A stretch of DNA of 64,000 bases from Nephromyces sp. MM_2019 (GCA_015657535.1 JADHZB010002148.1:1-64000); one strand, 5' to 3'. Numbered from the stretch's first letter, positions 22,604 to 34,925 are shown. Numbers and translations: made by a program. The notes: generated from the sequence alone by a model not told the origin.

Positions 22604-25184
22604 TCAAGAAGTTCGATTCACTCTTGTTCCAACATTTTGGTTGAAGCTGTTAAATACATTCCAACCTAATGGTTTTGAAATAAAATAGAACAAATCTCCA
22701 GTAAACGTTTTCCAAGGATTCATTATTAAATTATCTAAGCTGATAAATCTTTCTGCAAAAGCCTTTGGGCCAGACATCGAAAACTGAAAGCCATTTGCCT
22801 ATTTTTTTTTATGAAAATAGTGATAAAGAACTTTTTAAATTTCAAATTTTTAAAGATTTTAAGCTATTTAATTGATTTTATTATAGAATCCAAACATTCT
22901 GAACAACTTCTACAACATAAATTGTAAACAAGTTAGTTTGTTTTTGGATAGAATTAATCAGGTAATTACTTATAATTCATCCTAATGTTTGATAATAAGA
23001 AATAAAAAAATATTAGTAAGTGTGTGAATTTCAATTACAAAGGGAAAGTAGAATACTTACCAATGGTTGCAGCGTATTAGGGATGTTTTCAAAGGCACTG
23101 GAATCATAAGAGATTAAGTACCACCATGCAACTGTGGATGCCCTAGCAAAACATAAGAAAAGGGATTTATTTTTAGACTACACTTTGTTTTTAAGCATTA
23201 TCACTTTTTATTTCTTAAAACCACTGGAATAAAAAATCATTTATAAAAATCATATTGAATGTCATCCGATAGTCATTTAGAGTAGAGTTGTATGTTAATA
23301 GTAGATCAAAGGACTTCCGTAAAAATTACTAATTCTTGATGTTTAGCAAGTTTCTATTCAACCGCTAAAGTTTTACCCATTTTCATTCAATTTATGGATA
23401 TCACGATACATCGACCTGCCCAATAATAGCCAGCCATTGTCTTCAGTACGACCTACTACCCTAATCTGGAGTGAACAAGAAAATCATATCATGAAATATC
23501 CGACTGGTTTTTATATCTATATTTTGGTTTTAATTAAAATTTTCTTGTAATGATTCTTTGTGTAATCAATAAGCTTATGATTATAGTAGTGAGTCTAGAT
23601 TAATTAATTCAATTAACAAGCCTTCAAAGTTTTATCATACCAAGTCATAATTTGCATTAGAAAAACCAAAATTATTCAAAAGATCCAAGTCAATGCCCAT
23701 TGTGTCATAAAGTTTGGGACACAAATCTGACCAGTTCAGAGTATAATCACAAAAAAGATGTGGCTTACCATCATCAACAAATTCTGCCGGAGGGAACACA
23801 TCCGTTGGGTAGCCTTTTGTAATTGTTTAAAGTGAGTTTAAAAGAAATTGGCAATTAATATTTAGATAAGTATTCATATTAACAGATGCTGATTATATTA
23901 TACAATTAATTATGTATCATAACAAGTCAGAAAATGCACACAATGATATTGGCACATGCTTCCATGAGACATTAATTATTTACTGCAAATCTCAAACAAT
24001 TTGAGAAAAATTTAAATACACTGCAACTCATAATCCTTTACATAATGTCTAGAATTACTAAGTTCACAAATAATATGGTGAAATCCTTAGTTTGCATTTC
24101 CACGGCCTGCTTTATATTTCAAATTAGGAAAAAATCATTATACTTACTAGGTAACTCAGTAGTAAACTATCATGAATCACACTATATTGTTAGCGGCTAA
24201 AAGTAATATAATGACTTTATTTTATCAAGAGCCTTTACCTATAAAAAGATGGCATGGTAGATGTAAAGCTGGCTTTATATTCACTAAATTTAAAACATAG
24301 TAGAATTTCGAATCCGTATCCAAGCATTGAGTTTGCTGTGATATCTTAGCTCTCCAGAAAAATTCTCCAACTCTTTCGATTGCATCTGCAAGGGTAAAAG
24401 TGTCAATAATATTTTCCAAACAATGCTAAATGAGGCTTCGAAAATTCCGAATTCTTGGTTATAGTGAAACAAAGCATTATAATGCTAATAAAGTAAAACA
24501 TTAAATGCCAAACACACAAAAAAGAATATGCAGGTTTTAAATGCTTGCTGACATTCTGTAAATCAGATTCAAGGCGCATTCCTAGCCCTAGAACGTAAAG
24601 TATTTTTTTTTCCAATTATTCATACCTAATTGGTGGAGATAAATAATATGCTTAACTTTAGTGAATTTTAACTAAATCGATACAATCTTAATAGCAAATT
24701 TAAATTTCTCAATTGACCTCGTATGTTAGATCATTTTAGAAAAAACTAGCTAGCTTGTTATTAAAATAAAACTGCATACCCTAATTCAATAAAAATTTTA
24801 CATTTTTACTGAGCATGAAAGCTGTACATATAATAAAGAATTTGTTTATTGGCTAGCTATATATGACTCTCAAAGAGTTGCAATGCTTTTTTTATGAGGA
24901 CCTGAATTCATAAAGGAAAGAATGTTTCCCTGCAAAGGTCCTATTGGAGGTTGATGAGGAGTGTATCCCGCAGCGTAAATGCATGGCCATTTATTTTCAA
25001 GACTTTCTAATTCTGAGGTTGATGATATTCTAAAAGTCTCATTTGCATGACATTCACCTTTATAATAGATCGAGTCTTTTATTGAGTTTATATTTTTTGT
25101 ATTTATGAAAAATGATATAAAAGAGCATGTTAGTATTCCGAAAATGTTATTAAGTACAAGATTTCTTAAGCACATTTTTCGCAT
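22604..25184 (-). CDS. Unknown secreted or membrane-anchored protein, seven exons
   Basis: I do not recognise the family. Seven exons (25184-24902, 24587-24516, 24385-24239, 23813-23641, 23465-23377, 23142-23061, 22798-22604) join with matching phases to 346 residues, which makes the gene model credible. The N-terminus has a hydrophobic segment (about residues 9-29, LVLNNIFGILTCSFISFF) that could be a signal peptide or anchor. It is followed by a probably extracytoplasmic region with Cys and Trp (KWPCIYAAGY, PHLFCDYTLNWSDLC). Further conserved-looking stretches are RVVGRTEDNGWLLLGRSMYR, STVAWWYLISYDSSAFEN and MNPWKTFTGDLFYFISKPLG. The aromatic-rich pattern looks like a folded domain, not low complexity. 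The stop at 22604 is the least certain point, because another frame stays open to 22461. The start at 25184 is the first ATG in frame. Confidence 0.7.
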
Positions 25185-26622
25185 TTGTGGAGTGATATTT
25201 ATGACTGAGTTTTTTTCTAATCGAATGTAAAATAAGATCAAATTTCATTAAATTGAAATTATTTGATCTACTAAAGAAACACTCCTACATATTTTTCTAT
25301 GAAAATAACTCAATTGATTATTATTTCATCTCCATGTGTCTTGTCTATGCTAGAAAGTAAAAATCTTTTAGTAAGTGAGCTAAGAGTTTTTTGCCTGTTC
25401 AGAGTAGTTGGTTTTTGAAATTTTGAAATTACAGTTTATTTGGGAAGTCTATTGTTAATTTGAAAGATTCATTTCTTGGTTTAATAGCTAAGCAAAATCT
25501 CACAATTGTAATACAATTTGCAACCATTTGACAACTTGAGCCCTCTAATAATAATAAATGCGTTACTCAACTCAATATGCGTTGTCAAGGTTAGCCTTTT
25601 TTTTAATTTTGTTTTACTTAAAGCTTGAAACTTTTATAAAACATTTGCTACACTTTTTTAATCAACTAATTTATAATGCTTTTGTAGCTTTAAATCGAAT
25701 CAATTTGAAATTTGCCGAGACTAAGAGTAGTTTTTATAGCCTTTTGATAACTTACACTCACATGTGTCCATATCAAAATTGAAAGGAAAGCATTATTTAG
25801 AAGATCAACTCTCAGTTATCAATAACAGACTGACTGCTAAAGATACATAATCCAAATTTATTTAAAACCGACATTGACTTATAGTGAGGATATTTCACAA
25901 ACAGCTTATAAATGGCCTAGCTAAAATGGAATTGTATATGTATATATAATGAAGAGTTTTGTAGGCATTGCTATGTTTTAAAGTTTTAATTATTAAGTGC
26001 TTGGCCTAAATAATTCTACATGGTTTCTTTAGTAATTAAACATTAAGGACCACATATAATTTTTTTAAATTTTAATATGCTGCTTTATAAAGAAATATTT
26101 GAAATTTTATCACATTCTAAAGCATCTGAGAATGGACCGAAATTTCAGATGTGATTAATTCAATATTGGCAGCTACTTAATATGTTATGATTCAAAACTC
26201 TCATTAGAGAAATAGTAATTAAAATTTATATTAAATCAGTAGATAATCTTTATCGTGGTAATAAAATAAATAGTCTTTACGATCGTTTCATAGATGTTTT
26301 AATGTATTTAAAATGGTTAAATTATCTAGAAAGTTTTAGTCTGGATCTACTAGTTCCTCATTTAATTCCACTCATTGAGTTATTAAAGTTTCTAAACCTA
26401 CTTCATATTTGATTTTAGCTCGAGTGCTCCCTTTTAACTTCCATGAGTGATCTAATTATGTGCATCAAATTCTTTGAGAACTTCAAGCCTAATAACGCAT
26501 TTTCAAGCAAAAGAATTTTTCTAAATTAGCCCACTCAGATTCTATATTTGTCTATATATGTAAACATAGTTCAAGTAAACTTAATTATATAAAAGGAGTA
26601 AGAGAATTAATTATATGAAAAA
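25185..26622. other. Divergent AT-rich intergenic region
   Basis: This lies between the divergent starts of the unknown seven-exon gene (-) and the coiled-coil gene (+). A 74-residue frame at 25558-25782 is Phe/Leu-rich with no exon partners and is not called. No other structure was noticed. Confidence 0.5.
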
Positions 26623-28541
26623 ATGAGTTGTGATATACTTAACGAATCCACTGAAAAGGAGATTGATTTTAATGTTTCTAAAATTCGAATGTCAAAGCAA
26701 TCCGCACCCCACAACATCTGTAAATTTACTATGCAAAGTGAAGCTATAGAGTGGTCTGCAAGAACACGTAAATATAAGTGTGAATTGGTTCACACTGCTC
26801 AAAAAGTATACCTAATTCGAAAAGAAATAAATATACTAAGGTATTAGTGAGGACTGAAAAACAAATTATCTTTAATAGCACAATGTACAGTAGTTTCTAA
26901 TTATCTAATTTACTGTTTTGAAGAAATTGAATAAGTCGAGCAATTAGGTTTAATTAAAATGTCTTTTATTTTTTTCCAGATCAAAGTTTGAAAATGATGA
27001 AGATGAATATATCAAGTTTCAAAATAAATCAGATGAAAGTCGACTATTAGCAGAAGAATTGCATCAGAAAATAAAGGAAGGTTTGCTTTAGATAAACAAA
27101 ATTTCACATCACTTTTACTAAGTTATGTAATTACTCCGTTTGAGCTGATCTAGTCAACTTGCATTGTGTTTTATGTATAAAAGTTTAATGTGAGAGCAAT
27201 GTTAGTGCATATTGCTATAGCCAAAGAATAGTTTGATAGTAATTCAGACACATTAGCTTGCCAAATTTGAGTAAACCCTACATGATATTTTCTACAACTC
27301 CAGAATTAAATAACAAAGATCAAATTGTACGGGAAATTAACTTGACTAAGAGGAATTTAAAACGACTGTAAGTGATAATAATCTTTTAGTTTACAATTAA
27401 GTAAGCGTCATAAATTCTTCGGGTCTTTTGGCTGATAACCAATATAGCTTATTACACCATATATATAATTTTGAAACTCTTTAATCAGTTTGCATGAGAA
27501 AAAGACTTTGGCAGAAAGTTGTCTTGATAAAAAAATGAAGATAAAATCATTGGTACGTAACTATAAAGCCCTAATAATATTCAAACTTCACACATCATTT
27601 TATTTTTTGTATAGGAAGCTGAAGTAGAACAAAATCGCCTCAAGTGGCAGGTATTTTGTGATAATTAAGTATTATTTTATTATATTTTCTACGCACCATA
27701 ATTAAGCTTTCATAGATATTCATTGTAGAGTTGCTATAGTTTGTTCAAGATTTCATAGTTTATTTAGTTTTTTATTGTTTGGTGAACAAAATCATTATAC
27801 AATTTTATGTGCTTTTAAACACGTTAAATATTGCACTTACCTGAAACATAATATAACCCAAAAGTGTCTGAATATCTATTTCAAATGTAGGAAGCTAGCT
27901 TCGAGAAAATTAAATTAAATTTACAGACGGACAATTTGTTAAAAGAAAGGATGCAGCTTGAAGTAAAATCTTACTTATATAATGCTCAACTTCATAAAAA
28001 TACCACTAATAACACTTCATCTTATGTAGCTTTGCAGAGTTCATCGAATGTTAAAAATTAATTGAGTTATTTTTTAAACTTTAGGACATAACTAGAGAGG
28101 ACCAAGGAAATACTGAAATTTTGAAGGTTTTTGATTAGTTATATTTTAATTTCTAAGCTAATAAACCTTAATTATTGACACATCGTTCATGATGCGATTT
28201 AAAATTCAATTTTGATTACCTATTAAACATTTTATAAACTATTGCCATATTTAGAGAGAAATCGATGATATTCGTAACAGTCTACAAGTTGCATGGATAG
28301 AAACAAAGGTAACTCTCTTTTATAATTTAGAGTTATTATAAAGGAACTTAATTTTAATAGGTTGTCCAGGGTGATATATTTTATGTTTATTTTGTATTAA
28401 TATATTCAGAGAGTGGATATGTGTCGAAATGTGAAGGGTAAAAAATTGCAAGAAAGATTTAATGGTCGAAACAGAAGCCCTATAGGGCCATTTGCTTCAT
28501 CGAGGGAAAAAGAGTATTGTAGATTAAGAACTTTTAGATGA
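26623..28541 (+). CDS. Coiled-coil protein of unknown function, nine exons
   Basis: Nine exons (26623-26840, 26980-27080, 27304-27367, 27489-27552, 27615-27650, 27891-27962, 28085-28126, 28255-28308, 28410-28541) join in phase to 260 residues. Six of them are only 36-72 nt long. From about residue 45 to 215 the protein is Lys/Glu/Gln/Leu-rich with heptad character and few glycines or prolines, so it should form an extended coiled coil. The C-terminal 40 residues are basic and Arg/Ser-rich (KLQERFNGRNRSPIGPF). There is no signal peptide or membrane segment. The family is not recognised; a cytoskeletal or scaffold role is only a guess. The gene converges with RRP4, with 132 bp between the stops. 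Confidence 0.8.
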
Positions 28542-28673
28542 TAATTTATTATTAAAATTTAAAATAAAGACTAATTTTTTTCTATGATAGCTTTCACTCG
28601 AAAAAAAAGTCCAAAAAAATTATAAGTTAACAATTAAATTGTATAAAAATAAGTTCAATATACATAATAATTT

Positions 28674-30032
28674 TTAATTGCTTAGTGTGTTGAGAAGTGC
28701 TATAATTTTATCCTCCTTTAGCAGATCTGTTAATGTATAATTCATTTGTGCACTCAAATCATATGCACGACTAATTGCTTCCGGAGTTATAGAGAAAAAT
28801 CCATGATAAAGAGCGAGAATACAATTTCTAATCCGGGCTACTTTTTCTCTCATTTCTAATTCGACGTTTTTATATATATTTTGCTGTGTTGAGAAATTGA
28901 GTTGGTCATGACTAGACTCTTCTAACGGAGAAGAAATCCATATATAGCCTGAAATGTGAATAAGAATACATGTTATATGATATGTGTCTAAGAATTTATA
29001 TGTAAAGAGTAGTGAAATTCATCCTAAAATAGAGTAAAAAAGACTATTCGAATATAGTAGAATTAGCTAGTCCTTTTAAAGTGGAAAAATTTTGTTATCT
29101 AACCATTGTTACCAAGTATGACTTGGACATTGTTTGCTAACTTTATAATGTGCCTGCTTTGCTTTTGAATAAGGCAAGGGGAGACCTTTACTAAACATCC
29201 ATTTTCAAGATTTCCATATCTTGCTGTCCTTGTATGTAGTAAAATATTTGTGTCCTAAAATTGGAAAATGTAGTAAAATGAAGCTTTAATGTAATATTTA
29301 ATGCTTAAGAGAGACGAATTCTAAATATTACTTGAGCTCGTTGTACCTCACAGCAGATAATATCGCCCTCCACGAAATATTTTCTCATCTCAAGGTAGTC
29401 TTCATCAACCCTTTTCCTATGGATGGATCCAGGTAAGTTTATGGAATGTATAGATAATTGTGCCCTCTGCCCAGCGCCAATTTCAACGTACCACTTAAGA
29501 TAATCATAAAGTAATAATTAATTAGCATTTTCGAGTGTATCAATAAAATTTGTGGAATCGAAAGCTTCAAGAAAATCCTTTTGCTCAGTAATTTTTTATC
29601 AATCAGAAGATTAACATAACTATCAGCCCCCCCCCCTCTCCCCACCCCTCTCTAATTCTAGTGTAATTATAATACCTTTCCATTGCTTGTTTCATCTACA
29701 CGGCCAACTACCACATCTCCTGCATGTCCAATGTAGCGACTTTTCAATGGGCTTATGTAAATAAGCTTGTTAACAACCGTTATGATTCCGCAATAACTGG
29801 AATATAATTTCCCATCCTTTTCGTATACTCCATGGCCTTTTATATAGTCTGTAAAATAGATTAAACTGGATTAGAGAAAAAGAGATATATACAAGTTATA
29901 AGCATATCAACCTGTCTCTGTGTGGATGATGTCCCCCGGAATGACCAACTTTGGTATTTCTGATGAGCTGTTTGTATATATATTCCGAGAATTCTTGGAT
30001 TGAAAGTGTGGAGTGCTTATAGAAATCTCCAT
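28674..30032 (-). CDS. RRP4: Exosome complex subunit RRP4
   Basis: RRP4 is an RNA-binding cap subunit of the RNA exosome, which trims and degrades RNA 3' to 5' in nucleus and cytoplasm. Five exons (30032-29912, 29848-29676, 29493-29332, 29254-29104, 28948-28674) join in phase to 293 residues, the normal eukaryotic size. Domain order is N-terminal domain (VIPGDIIHTETGDYIKGHG), S1 domain (YIGHAGDVVVGRV, LSIHSINLPGS, EVQRAQ, ILLHTRTARYGNL) and KH-like domain with the RRP4 landmark VILGNNGYIWI, followed by a helical C-terminus. Exon 3 ends at the GTAATA donor after EVQRAQ, which keeps the S1 strand intact. The intron between exons 2 and 3 contains a run of ten C on the + strand (G on the transcript). 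The gene is divergent to prohibitin. Confidence 0.95.
29627..29652 (-). other. G-rich tract in an RRP4 intron (potential G-quadruplex)
   Basis: The + strand reads ten C, then TCTC, CCCC-like runs and CACCCC, so the RRP4 transcript strand carries at least four runs of four or more G with short spacers. Such a tract stands out in this AT-rich window. Folding is inferred from the pattern only. Confidence 0.6.
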
Positions 30033-31571
30033 AGTGATATCAAATCATAAGGAAGCTTAAGCTAAGAGTTTTTTAATTCTTTAAAATCAATCAGTAGAAT
30101 TAGTTGTAGCTTTTTAAAATGTTTTTAATCGAGTCTAGAGGGTATATTCATTATACTGTCTAATTTATTATATTTCAGGATTAAAAAGTGAGTGGGTGGT
30201 AGGCCAAGATATGTGTAAAATGTACAGTTTAATGGATGCCTGCGGTATGATTAATTAGATATTTAGACTTAAATGTGAAGGATTATTAAAAAACAATTTA
30301 ACTACTTGTTGGGTAAACATAGTTTTTGTTCACATTGAGGATATTATGAAAATTATGTTATATGCCATGATTACTAAGGAAGTGTGTCGTTTTTTCATTT
30401 TCTGAAGATGGTAGGATATTTGAATTTCAATATCACTAAGTTAACTTTTTTTGAGCGATATTGTAAAAACTTTTTCACAGAATGCTTTAAAAGTGAGCCT
30501 ACTTGCTTTAAGGGCCTGTGTTAACGCTGAATTGAGTTTTCATAAAAGGTTGCTAATAAGCTACACTAGTAATTAAATAAAAAACCACCTAGAAAGTTAA
30601 TTATTATTTTGCTGTTTGTATTAACTGATTTATTTTGCAAACAGCATAATCAAGTTTAAGTGAATTTATTCTATATATATCTTAAGATCTAAGTGTACTT
30701 CCTTACAAGGTTGCTTGATTTTAAATACAAGTAATTTTATTCATTGTTTTACTTAGTAATGCTTTTGTGTTGAGCAAATTGCTACAAAAAGATAAATACC
30801 GAACAAATTGCTTTATAAATGAAAATTAGATGAATATGAATAAGTCTGAAAGCTCTACTAAGATTAATAGCCAAATAAAAAAAGTCAGCTTGATAGTTTG
30901 ATAAAATTGCATTGGATATCTTGAGGTTTCTATTTAAAAAATAGTTTAACATGATTTGTATGAAAGCTTGTAATTAAAATATAGTTTTTGTCAAACGTTC
31001 ATCTGACCTATAAATTTTTTTAGTATATACTTAATGATTATTTGGGAACAATTTTGCTTTTGCTATGCTGTGGCCAATTTTCTTATTCATGTATTGTTTA
31101 TGCTTAGCTATGTGAGAAAAAGTGTGTAGGCTTTGTAGATGTATTGCTTACATGCGTGCTTGTGTCACTATCAATTCTAAGCTTAGATATGTAGTTAGGT
31201 ACATTCATAAATAATGCAAATTTGCTGTTGTTGATCATATTGTTTGCAGCAAAAAGCTACTACTTCTAGTTTCGCCATTATGTTTTCGGCAAGTACTAGT
31301 CCTCAGTTACTTGTTTTTACTATCAAAACAGCCAATATCAAAACTACTAATAATTGTTCAAACCCACGTATAGTACGAGATTTCTTATTTATCAGACTAA
31401 ATTTAATTTTTGATAATCATTTATATCTTGACGTGTATATATATTTCCTACAAACTTCTTCCCCTTCCATCACACTATATAAGGTCATCAGCCATCTTCT
31501 TAAGGGTTTGTATAACAAACAAACTTTACTTTTTGGAATCATACTAACGACTAATTCAATCATACCACAGA
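30033..31571. other. Divergent intergenic region RRP4 / prohibitin
   Basis: AT-rich DNA with no convincing exons, and presumably both promoters. A frame covering 31244-31582 overlaps the prohibitin start in another frame and has no support. Confidence 0.5.
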
Positions 31572-33228
31572 ATGTCGATTAATTTCGATTTTAACAACTT
31601 AAAGCAATTCTCTAGATTTGGTTATACCTTTGGAGCTATTGCCTTGGCTTCTAGCGGAGGATACTACTTTTTGAAAAACTGCCTCTTCAATAGTAAGCTC
31701 TTTCTTGTGTTGAATACATAAGGGGTATTTTATATATCGAAAATAACCTCTATCGCTTTTATGCTTATTTGTATCTGCACATACCAAAATGATTGGAGAA
31801 ACCCTATAGGCTATAATTCTAGGCCTAGTACTAAATATATCTCTGTTAAGCTGTTATAAACTCAAAATCATCATATCTTCTACCGCTATACTTATTCTCA
31901 GTTGAAGCTGGTCATCGTGGAATTGTATATAACCGCTTTAAAGGGGTTCGTAACACAGTGTACAGTGAAGGCACACACTTTATAATCCCATGGCTCGAAA
32001 GACCCATAATTTATGATGTCCGGACTCGTCCTCGTGTTTTGGTTTCTCCAACTGGCTCAAGAGGTATATGTGTTAACTTAGCTAATTATTGTGATCATGC
32101 TACATATAAAGCCTTTTTCAGATCTTCATAATATCGCATTCACCCTTTGTATACAATGTTTGATTTGACAGATCTTCAGATGGTACACATTACTTGTAGG
32201 GTTCTTTCTAGACCTAATGAGCAAAAGCTTGCTGATATTTATCGGTATTTGAATAATATTTAGATAGTTTACTAATTTACTCTAATCATAAGCACTGTTA
32301 TCCACCAGATTAATGGGCAAGGATTATGACGAAAGAGTTTTGCCCTCAATCATCAGTGAGGTTTTGAAAAGTGTTGTTGCGCAATACGATGCATCTCATT
32401 TAATAAACCAAAGAGAAATGGTAGGTTTCAATTTGTATCATTCGTAACTACTCTATCCTTAGGGTTGTTCTAATTATAAACATAACTTCTTTGACCTAAA
32501 TTTATTTCTCTATAAAATATTACAAATATGTTGAACCTAAATTTATTTGAATTAAACTTCCTACGTGATAGGTTAGTCGAGCAATCCGTGACCAATTAGT
32601 TGAAAGAGCAAAGAATTTCAATATTCTACTTGATGATGTATCCTTGGTAAAAACGCTACTCTATAGAAGATTTAACATCTAAATCCATAAAACTTTATTT
32701 TTTCTTCCCAGACACATCTCAACTTCAGCCCTGAGTATGAAAAGGCTGTTGAAGCAAAACAAGTTGCTCAGCAGCAAGCTGAACGAAGTAGGTATATCTA
32801 CTTAAAGGCTTTAGAAGAGAAAAAATCAACCATTATTAAAGCAGAAGGAGAAAAAAGGGCTGCAGAATTGGTATATCTAATATATCTAGCCAACTCAATT
32901 ATATTTTACATTTTCAAACTAAATAATGGTCCAAAATAGAATTCATTTCATATTATTTTTCTTTATTAAAATTGCTCTACTTTCAGATTGGCCAAGCAAT
33001 TAAAAACAATCCAGGATTTATCGAATTGAAAAAAATCGAAACAGCAAGAGACATCGCCTCCACTTTATCTAAGTCAGCTAACCGCGTCATGTTGAATTCT
33101 GATATTCTCTCACTCAATCTGATAAGGTAGGTAAATACACTCCTGAAAATTACTTTTTAACTCTTTTTATAATTGAATTTAGCCCTACGCAATCCACTTT
33201 TAAAGCGACACCTGCTACTGAAAGTTGA
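31572..33228 (+). CDS. PHB2: Prohibitin (PHB2-like)
   Basis: Prohibitins form ring complexes in the mitochondrial inner membrane that scaffold and protect membrane proteins. Eight exons (31572-31692, 31902-32063, 32172-32244, 32309-32420, 32572-32646, 32712-32870, 32987-33126, 33183-33228) join in phase to 295 residues. An N-terminal hydrophobic anchor ([18 protein letters not shown]) precedes the SPFH/Band 7 domain with [42 protein letters not shown] and [12 protein letters not shown] charged coiled coil follows ([20 protein letters not shown]). The tail [17 protein letters not shown] and the motif SPTGS.DLQMV favour PHB2, although LLDDVSLTHLNF is more PHB1-like. If the last intron is retained, translation stops at once after LNLIR; splicing gives a slightly longer C-terminus ([15 protein letters not shown]), which I prefer. 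Confidence 0.94.
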
Positions 33229-34139
33229 AGCTGAAGTTTCAAAGTTTGAAAAATCTAGGCTTTAAGGCATTTTTAATGACCATTTCCCAAATCCTATGAA
33301 ATAAGAATGGGTGCCATGACTTTGATTTTATTTTAGTTAAATTTGAATTTTATTATTATAACCAATTTGGACTATTATTTAATACTTAACTCATTTCTAG
33401 CGAACTTAAAATCTAGAACTAAGTACCTATCATCAGGTATAAATTTAATTTACTTAGGGCTACGTTCTTGATATTTTACAAGAATAATTTCAATGAATAC
33501 ATATGCTTCTATGTCAATTTTTTAAGCAAGTCAATCAATATAAAAAATAAATAGCCCTTTAAGATAAGATAATTCGTCCCCTAGTTATAACATATTTTCA
33601 GCTTATTTGAATCGGCAGATTATAAACTCCATAAGACAAACTTGAGTCATTAGAACATAATTTAAAGTTTCAACATTTTAAAACTTGAATAATAATAATA
33701 TGGTGCATATAATTATACAAAATGCTTCGTACTCCCTTTTTATTTAATTCAGTAATTAGGTAAATTAAGTTAAAACGCAAGCTTTTGGATTGATTCGATA
33801 CATGTAGAGTAGTAGTACATAGGAGTGGAGCACTAGTAAGTGTACATCAACATTACTCAAAAAATTCATTAGCCTAGATTGATTATGTATATGAAAATTA
33901 TTACATTTGGATAGCATTTTAAAAGGTAAGACCATAGCTACTACACTTTCTACTACTTATTCCCAAATTGTGTTGATTCACAATAGCTCTCTCAGAAACT
34001 AATTCACCAGGCTTTTTAATAAAATCTACTTATGCTACATTATTGTAAACTGATTAAGAATATATTAATTTCTAAAGCTTCAATTATCAAGCCCAAAAAA
34101 ATCAAGCAAATTTCATTCAATACTTTCAACAAAAACAAA
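33229..34139. other. AT-rich intergenic region before the Asterix-like gene
   Basis: No independent gene seen. In-frame codons upstream of the Asterix ATG run back to an ATG at 34032. This could be an N-terminal extension but is more likely the 5' UTR. Confidence 0.45.
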
Positions 34140-34925
34140 ATGGTAAAAGCAAATGGTAAATACACAAGCTTGAAACCTGTGACTAATTTTAATTGTCTTA
34201 TAAATTGTTTCCCTGGATCAGATCCACGTGATTCAACAAAAATTGTTCCATATCATGAGCCCAAGAAGACAGAAGATGCTTTTGATTTAACTTTAATCTT
34301 GACTTTAGGATGCCTCTACGCAACTATGATGGGTGTAAGTCAAGATAATTTATAATTTATATAGCTTTTATACCCTTTGGATTTAAATTCATATTGGTTA
34401 TGATAACTATTTAAATGGCATATTTGAAATAACTCGAATTTCAATTAAATTAGTAATTTTCGCATTTTAACTCAACACTTGGCACATTTCTTCAATTGCA
34501 ATCTTACATATACAAAGTATTAAGCATTCTGAAACTCGAACATGAACTCTCATTATCAATCTGAATATAAAAAAGATATATTCGGAGGCTTTTAGCTTTT
34601 TGAACTTTCAACAAATTAGTATTCATACCCCTTGAACTTTCAACAAATTAGTATTCATACCCCTCATTGCCACCTATTTTACCCAACTAACAGGTCCGCC
34701 CAATCATTCACTTAGTTAGTTTAGTTGGCATTTCACTATACCTCACCACAGAAGGTGGCTCTCAGGATTCAGTTAAACAAATTCCACTCTTCATGTTAGT
34801 TTATTCAGAAAATTATACCAAAATTATACATATAATCTCTATCAAGTCTATAACTACTTTTAATTAGGAGTTTAATTGTCTACCTGGTAATGCCATATGT
34901 TCAAGAATACATGAAAAAGCAATAA
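34140..34925 (+). CDS. Asterix (WDR83OS/UPF0139)-like ER membrane protein
   Basis: Asterix is a small subunit of the PAT complex that shields hydrophilic membrane segments during insertion at the ER translocon. Three exons (34140-34334, 34694-34794, 34868-34925) join in phase to 117 residues, close to the family size. The sequence contains the family start SDPRDSTKIVPY and three hydrophobic segments (LTLILTLGCLYATMMG, IIHLVSLVGISLYLT, SLIVYLVMPYV). It also has the pattern S.D..KQ...FM before the last segment (SQDSVKQIPLFM), matching animal Asterix (SSEDTKQ...SFM) in spacing. The ATG at 34140 gives MVKANGKYTS; an upstream in-frame ATG (34032) would add 36 basic residues. The assignment rests on motif order in a short protein. 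The gene converges with the alveolin gene. Confidence 0.8.
34600..34663. repeat. Exact 32-bp tandem duplication in an intron
   Basis: The unit beginning TTGAACTTTCAACAAATTAG and ending ATACCCC occurs twice back to back (34600-34631 and 34632-34663) with no visible difference. It lies in the first intron of the Asterix-like gene. Confidence 0.92.

Noticed and set aside
22590..22610. TGA read as tryptophan near the end of the unknown seven-exon gene
   Set aside because: One alternative frame would be improved by TGA = Trp, but TGA ends several other genes here cleanly, so nuclear code reassignment is not supported.
25558..25782. 74-codon plus-strand frame
   Set aside because: Phe/Leu/Tyr-rich, typical of translated AT-rich DNA, with no exon partner or motif.
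31244..31582. 112-codon plus-strand frame before prohibitin
   Set aside because: It overlaps the prohibitin start in another frame, its amino-acid use resembles non-coding AT-rich sequence, and the prohibitin reading is certain.
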